Source: Linnemannia hyalina
Lineage: Eukaryota; Mortierellomycota; Mortierellomycetes; Mortierellales; Mortierellaceae
Reading direction: 5' to 3'
Length of the DNA: 64,000 bases
Assembly (NCBI GenBank): GCA_019671135.1
Contig: JAHRHY010000004.1
Coordinates: 496,001 to 560,000, forward strand
The position numbers and the translations under genes were made by a program. Below are positions 23,282-34,876 of this stretch, in pieces (position 1 is the first letter of the stretch; every line of letters begins with the position of its first letter). A model generated the notes under the pieces. It made no database searches, was not told the DNA's origin, and saw nothing but the letters and a program-made list of their open reading frames with translations.

Positions 23282-26200
23282 GCCACTGTACCTTTTCAAT
23301 ACCCTCTTCAGTACCACTGTATATAACCATTTCATCTACAAAAAAATTGACAGTTTGAACATCCCCTAAAAAAAGAGTCGCGATTCAGGTACCTCCTCAC
23401 TTGAAGTTTGGTAGAGGGGTTGGCTTCCTGCCTTTCCTTCATTTACCATTTGCGCTGCACTCGATTGTGTAAATAAAAAATCACAGAAAACAACATCTCT
23501 GCTTCCATTGTTTGTCAGTGAAAAATGAATGGTTGAATATCAGAAAGAAGAGGACGAAAAGTAGAAAGATTTCAAAGGGTGCGTGGGAGTGTTGAATGGT
23601 CTTGTTGGTCAGCCCCGCGGAGGGGTGAGGGGGAGCAGGATACAAGGACATGGAATCGCAAAAGTCGAGGGAACGAATGAGCGGAGGAACGCACCATGTG
23701 GACCAATGAACATACCGCCAGGAGAGGGTGATTGTTCGATGGAACAGGAGAGAGAGCAGCCATCGAACCAGAGAAGAGCATACACAACGCGCGCACAGGT
23801 AAGAAAAAACAACTCAACTCCCACTCGAACTAAGACAGCAGGCAATGAGAGACATGGTGGTGCATGGGTTGGGTTTAGGCCAACATTTTTTATGTTTTTG
23901 CATTACCACATCACGTAAGACGAGAGCAATGGAAGGATGGAAGGAGGGACGGCAAAGGAGGCAAAGAAGGGGACAGGGTGCAACGCCCGATAACATCATA
24001 CCATCCATTCTCTCTTCTGCATGAACATGAGAGGGGGTTCGTTCGCATCGCCCCTTCTCCTTCCAACAGAGAGGACGATGCCATCAGTTAACAGTTGACG
24101 ATTTTGATCAAGAGGGAGGATAGCAACAGCGAGGACGCCGCTTGACAACGAGGACGTTTTAGTATCGCGCTTATTATTTTGTTCCTGTCGTTTTGTCAGT
24201 ACAAAGTGTCGCTTAATCTCATAGGGACAAGGAAAGTTTTTGGACGATGGTGTGAACTTGACGATGGCAACAACAACATCAACATCATCATCGCGTGAAG
24301 GTTGTGAAAAAAAAGTAACTAAGGGGAAGGGAAGGGAAGGGAAGAGAAGGGAAATGTGACGCAAACGAAAGGAGACCGCACTCACCACGTATAAAAACAA
24401 ACTACTCGCACATACACTCACTCTCGCTCCTACTCTGCGATTGACAGAAAAAGAGGGTCAAAGAAACACGCCTGGGTCACCCTTTCTCTTTTCGCCCTCG
24501 ACCAATCTCCTCTTGCGAGTTCTTTTTTTCTTTCTAGGCTTGCTTTCAGGGTCGGCATATACAAATACAACGAGCAAGTCCCATAAGCATCAATGCAAAG
24601 AAAAAGGGCGATGCCAAAAGGCAAAGACCAAGGAAAGGGACAGGAAAGCGCAGGAAAGACAGACGCAGGACTGACTTGGACTGGACCTTGGTCAGGAAAA
24701 TGGACAAGACAGGCCAGGCAAGGAAGTGACAAACACAAGTCGAGACCGACAACATCCACTCTTCGCGTACCAATCGCAGACAGGCGGAAAAGCGAATAAG
24801 GCTAAGCCAAGTCAAGTTAAGGCGCGACGACTCGATATACCCCTTGCCTTCTTCTTGACGATACAACAACATCAACAAACAGCATGCTACTGTGCGACGA
24901 CTTTATGCAAATATGGCAGGACAGGGTACACCCACATACGCCTAAACATACTCACGCAGGGCAACATACGGCATGATCCAATCTTATACATTGTTGTTCT
25001 TGTGGGCTCAACGAGGAGTGGCACATATTACAAACGATACAGCAGCGCACATCAAGAGCGTGCTCAGAGGCAAAGACCATTTCTTTTACTATCACTTTGG
25101 TTCTTTCCCACACCATCCTTCACTCTTCTACTTCTTTCCTTCCTGTTAGGTGCCTATATATCCTCTTCTTATCGTTTACTGCCTACATTTCTCTATCCTT
25201 TGAAGCTTACCATTGATTACCCCATTATCCATGAGTTTGTGGTCATTTCCTTATGCAGGCGTACTTTTTGATAAAGCGAACAACAGCTCATACCAGGATA
25301 ACTACAAAAAAAAAAGATGCAAAAAGGAGCATTTTTCCCAGGGCATGAGGACCATGCAAAATTCGCATACAGCCAGACAGACAGACAGACAAACCCCGGG
25401 GTAGCTCTTCCCGTTTGCTTCTTTTCACTGTTTCTAGTTGCGGGTTGCGATATTTGGGAAGAAATGGGATAGGATAAGCAGGCAGTGTTCACCCCATTTA
25501 CTGACATTCTATGCTTTCTATGGGATTCCATGCCATTCGGTACGGACTTTCTTTTTTCTATTCTGACCACTGCTGCCCTTGGCATTATCAAATAGCGTGT
25601 TACCTCATGGCTTAGGCGAAGGGCAATGCTTGGAGCTGGGGACTTAGGGGACAGAAACCAATTTATTTTCATCCAACTAATTTTAGTATGACTTTCTTTA
25701 TTCGCTCATTTAGGTGTTCAACGATTAATAGGGTAGTTGTACCCAATGACAAGGGACGTGGGGCAGGGGACAGAAGGACAAGAATGGAAGCAGGAAGAAC
25801 AGGATGGAAAGATGTAGCAACTTGGTTAGCACTCGTTCCAACGATACAGCCTGGTCTGTCAGCGCCATTCGCTCGCTCATCCCTGGCTAATCATCGTTCC
25901 CTCTGGCAAGTGTCTAGACATCCATATTATTGTCTGGAGAACGATCAACTGATGTTGTTTATCAGCATTAATTAGGGTGAGAAAGGAAGAGAACATGGTG
26001 CAAGTGAGAAAATAGATGTGTGTTTGTGAGCGAATGAACAGCGGTGGATTGGAGCAGAGTTTTGGAGTGAACTGGGGCAGTGAACATACAGGTAAGCATG
26101 GTGGGGTGACATAGGAGTTTTCTATTTTTTGATGCTTTTCTCTGAGCGAATAAAATCAATGCGACAACAGCCATCTTCTGTGGGATGGTGTGGGGAGCAA

Positions 26201-26343
26201 CAAAACTCCAAAAAAAACAAGGGGCATTAAGAGAGAGGGAGAGAGGCACGAATGAACGTCACGCCATCGCATGAGGACCCTCTCGCCTACTCGTGCTTTT
26301 GCTTATCCTTTTTTCATCGTTTCAGTCAAGAAAGAACAATCGT
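23282..26343. other. Gene-poor stretch between the two C2 genes
   Basis: About 3 kb without a supportable gene. Purine-rich tracts (GGGAAGGGAA repeats near 24325-24350) and an AGAC repeat near 25374-25392 occur. A TATA-like GCATAAAAAG at 26343-26352 precedes the second C2 gene. Confidence 0.5.
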
Positions 26344-26469
26344 GCATAAAAAGACACGCACTCTCGGCCACCATCTTCTTTTTCATTTTTTCCCACAGCC
26401 TTTGTTTCGCCTCTCTCCCTCTTCTACTTTTCTCTCACACATCCCACCACCAACAACACAACAGCAAAA

Positions 26470-27558
26470 ATGATGCAGGACCAGCCCACCTTGACTGTCA
26501 CCGCCCACGGTGCCCAGAACCTCCAAGATGTCGAGACCATCGGTAAGCAGGACCCCTATGTCCGGTTCTCGACCGACTTCAACAACGCCAAATCCTTCCA
26601 AAAGACCTTTGTCCACAAGGATGCCGGCAAGACCCCCACCTGGAACCAGACCTTCTCGTTTGTCCTCGCCGGCGAGCCCGAGCTCTTTGTCGAGATCATG
26701 GACGAGGAGACCACCGCCGACGCCGTCATCGCCTTCGCCGCTATTCCTATTGCCCAGATCGTCCACGCCCCTGGCGGTACCTTCAACGGTATCTTTGACG
26801 TCTACACACCCAGCGGCAAGACCCAGGGCGAGATTAACCTGACCTTGGTTGCCCAGAACGTCCCTGGCCAGAACACTTCCCCTGTCCACTCTGCCGGCCA
26901 GCCCGTCAAGGGCACGTCGCACATCTCTATCGAGCATCAGAAGCGTATGAAGTCCCTTGCCAACAAGGAGAAGGCCTCCGATGTCGGAACTGCCGCCTTT
27001 GGAGGTCTCTTGGCCGTTGGAGCTGGACTCTTGGCCAACAAGCTCGTCAACGATAACAAGAAGGAGGAGGCGGCCAAGAAGGAGGCCGAGCGCACCGCCG
27101 CTGCTGAGCGTGAGAGATTCGAGACCGAGAAGCACCAACTCGAGGCCCAACGTCACCAGTTTGAGCAGCAGCAGCAGCAAGCCCAGCAGCAGCAGCAGCA
27201 GGGCCAGCAGCAGCAACAGCAGGGCCAGCACGGATACGGCGGCCAGTCCCACGTCAACCCTCAGGAGCACCACCAAGGCGGTCACGACCAGGGCAAGCAC
27301 AAGAAGGACAAGAAGGACAAGAAGGACAAGAAGAGCAAGCGCCACGGCGGTTCCGGCTCTGACTCTGACTCGTCGTCTGACTCTGACTCTGACAGTGACA
27401 AGAAGAAGAAGGGCAAGAAGTGGGATGCCCACGGTCGCCATTACTCTGCCGGCGACAAGGTCAAGTACGACGGCGACAAGTACATCTGCCTCCAAGGTCA
27501 CAACTCCCAGTCTGACTGGGCACCCACTGTTGCCCACTCCCTCTGGCGCCGCGATTAA
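26470..27558 (+). CDS. C2-domain protein with C-terminal chitin-binding (CBM5/12-type) module
   Basis: A single exon of 362 residues with strong codon bias. An N-terminal C2 domain (LTVTAHGAQNLQDVE, GKQDPYVRFST, ELFVEIMDEET) is followed by the HQKRMKSLANKEKASDVGTA motif and a glycine-rich hydrophobic patch shared with the 22652-23281 protein. Next come a Gln-rich coiled stretch (about residues 225-260), KKDKKDKKDKK basic repeats, a Ser/Asp run and a terminal ~45-residue module. That module has the aromatic pattern of carbohydrate-binding family 5/12: W-D ... Y..GDKVKYDGDKYIC ... W ... LW. There is no signal peptide, so a carbohydrate-binding fold is joined to a cytosolic membrane-binding domain, or export is unconventional. 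The start follows an ACAGCAAAAATG context. Confidence 0.88.
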   Translation: MMQDQPTLTVTAHGAQNLQDVETIGKQDPYVRFSTDFNNAKSFQKTFVHKDAGKTPTWNQTFSFVLAGEPELFVEIMDEETTADAVIAFAAIPIAQIVHAPGGTFNGIFDVYTPSGKTQGEINLTLVAQNVPGQNTSPVHSAGQPVKGTSHISIEHQKRMKSLANKEKASDVGTAAFGGLLAVGAGLLANKLVNDNKKEEAAKKEAERTAAAERERFETEKHQLEAQRHQFEQQQQQAQQQQQQGQQQQQQGQHGYGGQSHVNPQEHHQGGHDQGKHKKDKKDKKDKKSKRHGGSGSDSDSSSDSDSDSDKKKKGKKWDAHGRHYSAGDKVKYDGDKYICLQGHNSQSDWAPTVAHSLWRRD

Positions 27559-28104
27559 GCCAGCAGTTTGTTCAAATTGCTGGTGGGATGAGAGAGTGAG
27601 AGGTGGTCGTCCTCTTTTTCTCTCCCGTGTAACATAACAAAAAATACTCTTTCTGAAAAATACCCTCACCAATCGATCCTTTTCTGTGCTCCAAAATAAA
27701 ATTACGAGAACTGAAAAACAAAATCTTTGTTCAATGGTGTTGATGACGATAAATGCAATGCTTTTCTGACCCTTTGATTTTGCTGTGGACCTGAGTGATG
27801 GTGTATCCGCAAAGGGACATGGTCTGATCTAAAAATACACTCGTTTCGTTTAATCGCTGAGGTGAGCCGGGAACTCGTCTTTCTCCATAATGTCCCTCAA
27901 ATCTTTGCCCTTGTTGTAGTTTGTGTCGTGGAGTGACAAGACTGAATGCAAGTAAGCAAATCCTTGTTAGAAATGGATAGAAAAGCACCATGACGACGTG
28001 AAAGAGGCTCGAATGTCATATTGCAGAAGGCGATAGAAGGACGGATGTCAGAAACGTCACCGAATAAGAAGCGCATCTGATTTTGAGAGCCAAGTCGGCA
28101 TTAA
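27559..28104. other. Intergenic between the C2 and tropomyosin genes
   Basis: 3' UTR of the C2 protein gene with AATAAA-like signals near 27696, then AT-rich sequence. No gene is seen; the tropomyosin promoter lies at the right end. Confidence 0.4.
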
Positions 28105-28111
28105 TATAAAG
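28105..28111 (+). promoter_or_regulatory. TATA box of the tropomyosin gene
   Basis: TATAAAG about 90 bases before the ATG at 28198, followed by a CT-repeat leader. Confidence 0.5.
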
Positions 28112-28197
28112 TAGGCTGGGACTGATCACTTTTCTTTTTTTAACATCACTTTCTCATCTCTCTCTCTCTCCCACACTCAACACATACACTCATCACA

Positions 28198-29409
28198 ATG
28201 GACAAGTTCAAGGAAGTAAGTCCTGTTTGCCCGTCTGCCCTGCCTGTCTGCTTACAAGCCGTCGCATTGTTTCTTTCTTTTCTTTTCAGCCCTGTATGCA
28301 CAAGGCCCAATTGGATCAGCAGGAACGACATAGCCAGCCCACGTACACACTCCTGGCACAGCGATATTCGACGTTTAGTGAGAGGGACGAGAGGAAGCAA
28401 AGAGCATGGTCAGGAACAACACCGACAACAGCCACACTCGCCGTAAGAAGATGCATTGGACGACAATGCTCTGTGCACCCCTGCAGCAGTCAGGCGACAA
28501 AGAGAGCATTGGACCTTCAACAGAGAGAAAAAGTAGACGGAAGGGTGATCAGATGAGAGATGGTTACACCATGGACCCATGGAGATCATCATCTGACCAT
28601 CTCACTCTCCCTTTCCTCTCACACGACCCACACCTCAACACCAGCACCTCAGTTCTCTATCCCTCCAACCATATGAACCATTGCCAGCTTGTTAACCTAC
28701 TGCATTCTTCCCACCCCTCGCTCTTGCTAGAAAATTGCCTCGATCCGCGCTGAAGCCGATACCGCCCTTGCCCGCGCTGAGGGTGCTGAGACCGACCTTG
28801 CTGCCAGCAAGGCCGAGGTTTCTGCCAAGGAGCAGGAGGCCATCTCCCTCAACAACCGTATCACCCTCCTTGAGCAGCAGCTCGAGAAGGCCGAGACCGA
28901 GGGTGGCGATGCCAAGATCAAGTATGTCTTTTTCTTCTCTTTACACCGGTTGGAGAAGGAAATCGGGTTACCATGTCGATTGTCATTCTTCTCCCTCTGT
29001 TTTTTTTTCTAATTGCTGTTTCAGTCTGTGGTTCGAATGGGCGCCAAGGAGCAAAAAAACCAGGGGTGACAAGGACGAAGCAACCCGTCCTTTGCGCTCA
29101 TTTTATTATCGTTCCTCATGATTCGAACTCCACCTCAGCCCATTCCTCTCTTATTCTTTCCCACCTCCACAACCCCCCATGCACCAGAAAACTAACCCCA
29201 AACTCCTACTCTCCATCAATCATCTCCCTACCCTAAAAAACAATAGGCTCCGCGAGCACGAGTTGAAGGTTGAGGACCTTGAGCGCAAGGTCAAGACCCT
29301 CGAGAAGGAGAACGACACCTTGGAGACCAAGCTCGAGGAGACGACCGAGAAGCTCAACAAGGCCAAGTCCGAGTTGGACGAGACCTTGAAGGCCATGGAC
29401 GAGATGTAA
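28198..29409 (+). CDS. Tropomyosin, short form
   Basis: Three exons (28198-28215, 28731-28921 and 29247-29409) give 123 residues of uninterrupted coiled coil. The very short first exon (MDKFKE) followed by KIASIRAEAD matches the N-terminus of fungal tropomyosins (fission yeast Cdc8 starts MDKLREKI). The C-terminal part (LERKVKTLEKEN, then KLEETTEKL) matches the conserved tail. Tropomyosin polymerises head to tail along actin cables. Fungal tropomyosins are about 161 residues (four actin-binding periods) or 199; this one lacks about 38-40 residues in the middle, close to one period. No helical exon is visible in the 325-base second intron. It is either a genuine three-period tropomyosin or an exon I could not recognise. 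Confidence 0.9.
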
Positions 29410-29808
29410 AACAACCCCTTACAATTTACTGATAGACATATTCCCTCATAAACAATTATCTAAATCACGTTGTGGTCGTAGTGGACATTATTGTACGTGG
29501 ATACAGGTGTCATGTACGGCATGGAATAGAGCGCCATCTCCAAAAACGCATGGTTCAAAGACGTCACACAAGTTGCTCAATGGGTCATTTTTTTCTGACG
29601 AGATGCCCTCTTTACCACAAAATTGTAGGCTTTATCAACTCACTTCTTTTATTTGGGTGATGCATGAGAGTCATGAGTGGTTGATCCATTGATCCTTTAG
29701 GTGCGAGGTGGAAACTACATGCAGTATTGTATTGGGATAAGAAAAGTGACGTTACGGGTGAAACGGATGTTATGGTAGGGCGATTAAAAGTCTGGCGCTT
29801 ACACTTTG
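29410..29808. other. Intergenic, nothing seen
   Basis: 3' flank of tropomyosin. Short open frames on both strands lack coding bias. Confidence 0.4.
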
Positions 29809-30073
29809 TCAAAGTTTGGTCTTGGGTTTGGACCGATCGACGATCTCAATTGGTTGGCCCTCTCTCTCGATGTACTGGCAATTGTTCACCACAAAAGCCC
29901 TCAGCCTCGCATTTCGGACAGCAACAGACTTCGATTGCTCATAAATTGAATTCCAAATAGCCATAGTTTCTTCTGTCTCCTTGAGAGAATACATGACGGT
30001 GCCCTCCGAGTAAATGTGGCAATCGTCGAGTGCCACGTTAGACCATTCTAGGCAAGTCTTGCAAATTTCTATA
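29809..30073 (-). pseudogene. Orphan terminal exon or gene fragment
   Basis: On the minus strand an acceptor-like AACAG near 30074-30080 opens an 88-codon frame with protein-like composition: a CKTC knuckle, then DDCHIYSEGTVMYSLKETEE and an Arg/Asn-rich helix, ending PKTKL. The frame has a stop just upstream of the acceptor, and no upstream exon with a matching phase or a promoter was found. It looks like the last exon of a degenerate or relocated gene. No family is recognised. Confidence 0.3.
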
Positions 30074-30877
30074 TAAGCATCCGCAACTGTTAGGAGGATT
30101 CATGTTGGAGATGGATTAACGCACGCCACAAACATAGACCGTCACCTATCTGCATGGGTGGTAAACCAATGCACAAATTATATAGCTATTTATTTATCCT
30201 CCAGCCGCCTTCCCACGACGACCCCGACTTGAGCACTCCCAGCCTCTCGTTAGCAAAATGAGCATTTTAGCGGACGAGGTGGCTGGGTTAAGAGCTTCTC
30301 CAGTGGTCAAAAGATTTTGGGACGATTGAGAGTATCTTTCAACTGTTACTGGGGCGCAGATCCACGAGTACCACGCGTGTGGATGAGAACGACGATCGTC
30401 CTTTTTGTTTTCGTGTATTGAACACAGCGACGTGCAAATCACCCCCCTCGTAAAATAAATCATCAGTGTGCGGGAACACATCATATGAAGGGCCGTTAAT
30501 TAAGGATGGCAAAAGAGCAAGACCCTCTCCCTGAAAGAAATATCGAAAGCCTTACCCGTCTCTCGATCCCTCTGTCGAGCTGCCAGTCTCCTTTTTATCT
30601 ATTGTTTCTCATCCCATCTTCTTCCTTCTCCCTTTCTATTCTTCTCTTTAGATGATGGTCTTCGTTCCGAGGTGGGAGATGAATGAGAAGGCGATGATAG
30701 TTCGAAGGTGCCGTCGTGATAAAGAAAATACGAAAAATCTACCAAGGTCTCCTAGGGTAGTGCTGGAGATATTACAAATAATTATGTCCGCACCATTGGC
30801 AAACCAAAAACAAGACTTAGGAGAGGGTACGATGTACAACAAAAAAAGATCTGTTTAGCTCGACCGCGGGGGATGGG
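30074..30877. other. Intergenic, nothing seen
   Basis: A CCAAT motif lies near 30163. Open frames here are short and overlap on both strands. The right part is the 3' flank of the minus-strand membrane protein gene. Confidence 0.4.
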
Positions 30878-32886
30878 CTAGGGAGCTACTTGATCGCCGA
30901 TAGTGGTAACAACATTGGGACGTGGGTGACTCGAGAAGTCCAGCTCCTCGATCTGGTCCTGGTACGTGTAACTTGGCAACCTACCCTCATCCGCCAGAAT
31001 CCCTGGTCGTTTCGATACCGATCCTGAATGCCTGGCACTCCGTTTCATCCTGCCGCTACTTCGTCCTGCACTGTTTGGCATGTCGTTTGAGGATGAGTCC
31101 TCTTCCTCATCTTCTAGCTTCTTGGTCTCTTCGAAGATCATTCCAGAGCTGTAGACCTCATGCTTCTCGGACAGCATCAAAGGTGGCGCCGTCGGATTCT
31201 GTGCTGGCGAAAAAGGAGCCGCTCCTCCTCCTAACATCATCGCCGTCATCGCCGCCGCTGTCTCCGCTTGTTTCTTCCTCCTGACCTGTCGCCGCTTCCT
31301 GAACCTCCATTTCCTCCACACCAAATATCCAAGAAACGCTATCACAACCGCCGCAGAAACACTACCGCCCACAATCCTATCCCGCCTCGTATCCCGCTCA
31401 TCAGCCAACGCATCCTTATCCGTCCACCGTGGCGTGTTCATCTTCGTTACTATCCGTTGCGGTAAGCTGTTGTAATATACGCCTTCAGCAGTCGAAGCAA
31501 GAACCATGACCTGAAAGGGCCCAGACATAGCGCCTGCAGAGGGTCCAAACGCCGTAAACTCGTAAAGTCCCGTAGTTGTGAGTGCAACGATGAAGGGTTC
31601 TTGGCCAGGTGTCAGTCCTCCAACGGATTGGAAGCTTTCCTGGATGGAGAATGTTGAAGGAGGGTTGGTCCATGTCAGGTTGTGTTCGATGTATGCTTGT
31701 GTTACGTCAGAAGTGTATATCCTGTACCTTGTAGGCGTCTACTTCGAAGTAAGCCAAAAGAAGAAAGGGTCAATGCCTAAAATTGTGAGCGCAATTAAAC
31801 ATATCGCTCACCAACGCAATCCTTCCGACGGATGACTTACGCCGTCCCGATAGTCCTCCTTGTAAATACCTCCAAAGAACGTCAGTCCCTGTCGCAAGCC
31901 CGCGAAAACATGATAATCCCCCAACGCCCACTCCATCTTGCTATAGAGTCCGCCTCGAACCTCCTCGATCCGTCTCCCCACTCCCTGGTAAACGCATGTC
32001 ACGTTCTGGTCCTCAGAGTTGGTGACATAAAAGGTCCCGTTGTGGAGAGCCACCTTTTGGGGGACAAAGCCAGTGTAGTCCGGGAAGAACCCTTGCTGAG
32101 TGTAGTCGAAATCCTGGATCCAGACCATGTTGTCGAATGAGTAGGAGAGTAGGAATACGTCGACTTGTTGCTAAAGAAAAGAAGAGAGGATAGATGTAAG
32201 TGAAAGTACAGGGACGGGAGGAGATGGTATGTGGCGGAGAATACCCAAAGAACGCAAACTCTAACTGGACAATAAAAAGAATGTGGAGGAGTAATTCTCG
32301 ACTTTCTCACTTTCCGTTGTTCACTTACTCGAGTTTGAATGCTACCGAGTTGGAGCATATTGGTCGCATAATCCACGCGACCCAACTGCAAGCTATCCAC
32401 AGTATCACCTGTCAACATATGGACAAGTTCGTCTCCCTGATAGAACGACCTATGCACAAACCGATCCACATTCCATCCATACATCACCGACCCCCAAATA
32501 GGCGACCATGCCCCCTCCTCCCTCTCCTTCGCCGTAGGGTCGTACCGAACACCCATGGGTAGCAATCTGAAGGGCGAGGCTGTTCGATAGGGGGACCGGA
32601 AGAATGCTGCAAAGTGACCCTTATCGTTTGCTGCACAGTCGACAGAGGTAAAGGTCAAGTAGTTGTACGAGAACTGTTTGCCTTCTGTTGTTGAGATAAT
32701 GGTCCAGGTGATGGTGGCGAGGCTGGTGGGGTTGTAGTTGGATCTGACGAGGACTATTGTCGAGTCCGTGGTGTAGGAAGGAGTGCCGGTGTTGGCGCTG
32801 GCGATACCGTAGAGGTAGCTGGAGCTCGGGTCTGAGGCTATACAATCCAGGTGGAGGGTTCCTTGTGAGGTGATGGTGGTGGTCAT
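30878..32886 (-). CDS. Single-pass receptor-like membrane protein with large ectodomain
   Basis: Three exons (32886-32329, 32170-31841 and 31738-30878) give 582 residues from the ATG at 32886; the frame stays open to an ATG at 33114. Residues 1 to about 400 form a beta-rich ectodomain with repeated blade-like segments (LHLDCIASDPSSSYLYGIAS, VDCAANDKGHFAAFF, VALHNGTFYVTNS), typical of fungal kelch/propeller-like surface proteins. One transmembrane helix follows (IVGGSVSAAVVIAFLGYLVW), flanked inside by RKWRFRKRR. The cytosolic tail of about 190 residues is acidic then basic and ends with a GRLPSYTYQDQIEELD segment. A signal peptide is expected for this topology, but none is seen at either start, so a first exon may be missing. 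No ligand or enzyme function can be assigned. Confidence 0.75.
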
Positions 32887-33114
32887 TCTAGTGGTGGGGT
32901 CAAGTATGTTGTGGACATTAAGGATGGAGGGTTGGACGGATGGGGGAAGAATGAAAGATGGTAATGGGAATGTGAGTTTGTGTTTGTTGGTAGGACTGAC
33001 GACGACAGTGCGTTTGTCTAATTGTTTGTGTGGGCGTGTGTGGAGAAAGGAAAGGTAAGTCGTAACGGACAAGTGGTTTGCCAAATGGACTCTGAAGGAG
33101 AGCTTAGTCTCCAA

Positions 33115-34876
33115 CCGTCCATGAACAACGACATAAAAAATGAGTGCTCAAAATTCCTCTCACTTAACAAACAATGGATAAGAGGCATGTAAGCCTCTGA
33201 ACGAAAGAACGCACAGCCTGTGCGTGGGCTCGGATCCCTGTCATTCCGCACAAGACTACAGACCTGAACTGGCAAGTAGGGACAACGGGCTCAAAGAGCC
33301 ATAGTCGGAAATGATAGGTCGGAACTCAATCAGTCACTGAGACCAAGAATTCTTAGTGATCAAACGCGTAATGTATCAGGACCGACACGCGCGGTTGTTG
33401 ATCACTAACGACAATAACGTGCGTGTGATTCTGAACATGGGTGTCTATGTCCAGCTTGCATTTTTTTTAGTTCGTTTCATCGAACCTCAATGTCGCTATA
33501 TGGTGTGCTCTGCCCAGCTGTAATGAATAGGCCATTCTTCGAATCTTAGTTCATTCATGCTCGACTTGCATTTCAACCATGGGTCCTTGCTTACTGCATC
33601 TTGCTCCCTTCCGCGGAACAAACAAATACACTACTTTTCACATCTCCCTTTTGCATTGAGACAAACAAGGGAGAGGGAAGGGAATATTGTTTCTGTGGTT
33701 CTTTTATGTACAAAACCGTGTGCAACACAAATGGTACATGGGAGAGAGGCAGAAAGCCAACCAAGAACGAGAAAAGCAAGAACACAGCTTTGGACCATGC
33801 GCCAACAAACAACAAGCAAACAAACAAACAGAAACGAGAGGAGGGAGTCGGGTCCTCCTCCATTCTTACATTTCCTGTTTCTATTTTTCACACACTCAAA
33901 CACCTTTGTTTTCTTCACCTCCTCTAACAGATCCCTTTTTCGAATCGCCATCGCTCTGCTCTTTCCTACTCACAGTTCATTGAATTGCAATCATCGCGTT
34001 TTTCTGGGAACATCCTCTCGGAATCAGTTCCAAGGATAACACCTCAGTATCACTGCAACAGCAACAACAACAACAACAACAACAATAAAACACCAACAAG
34101 ACCAACACCACCACAACAACAACTCCAGAAACAGAAAACAACAAACGCGACAAGCACACACACACACACACATATACAAGCAAACGCATACATACACACT
34201 TGCTACTATATCACCTCAACAGCAGCTCAATAAAAAGACCCTTTCCCCCGACCAGTCAAACTAAACCTCAAAACTTCAACAACGCGCAAAAGGCTCCAAG
34301 AGCTCCAACAAAAGACATAAAATTACCCCCGTCAGCTCAAACAGTACGTTGAAGAAAATATCTATCTTCGCCATACAAATAGTAATTACTCCTCATACCG
34401 ACCTTGCTCACCCCTTTCTTTCTTTTCTCTTATAGACAGTCTATAGCTTAACTACGTTTAAAAGACTTCTTCCCCTGACCGACCAATCCAAAACTTACCG
34501 GCAGCGACACAGACATAAAAGTCACCTACAACCTCAACGAAAAAACTATAAAAAGTCACATACGTCAAACCCAACGTACGTTATGAGCAGCACCCTTCTC
34601 TTTCTTTGCCAGGCACATAGCACCTGCTCCGTCCTAATTTATTTTGCTCTTGTATAGACAGTTCGCGCCATTCTACCGACACTCACCGCCCACACCACCC
34701 GAGCCAACACACGTACAAAAAAAAGACGCTTACTCTACCTTTGTGTAAGTACAGTATACTTGCACGTTCTCTCTGAGGGCGGCAGTGCACACAAAAAGAA
34801 CGATATCTTTGCTAAAAAGAAGCAGTTGCTAACGGTACTATCTACTGCTCATGTCGACACTGCTAGTACCCTCACC
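33115..34876. other. Intergenic plus presumed intron-containing 5' leader of the NLR-like gene
   Basis: The left part holds hairpins and an inverted repeat (33353-33408). The right part is AC-rich leader with (CAA)n near 34065-34085 and (CA)n at 34155-34172. Three intron-like segments follow: 34344-34435, 34576-34657 (both GTACGT..TATAG, with ACAGT directly after the acceptor) and 34745-34866 (GTAAGT..CTGCTAG). No coding sequence is apparent here. Confidence 0.45.
33353..33408. repeat. Inverted repeat, 11-bp perfect arms
   Basis: TTAGTGATCAA at 33353-33363 is repeated inverted as TTGATCACTAA at 33398-33408, with CGCG-containing inner flanks. Smaller perfect hairpins lie just upstream: GAGGC..GCCTC near 33181-33197 and GCACAGCCTGTGC near 33211-33223. 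Confidence 0.7.

Noticed and set aside
26383..27672. 429-codon minus-strand frame, Leu/Val-rich
   Set aside because: Antisense shadow of the codon-biased C2/chitin-binding gene; the same effect occurs at 22640-23335.
29100..29135. tRNA B-box on the minus strand (GTTCGAATC)
   Set aside because: The flanking T-stem does not pair and no A box is present; it lies in the tropomyosin intron.
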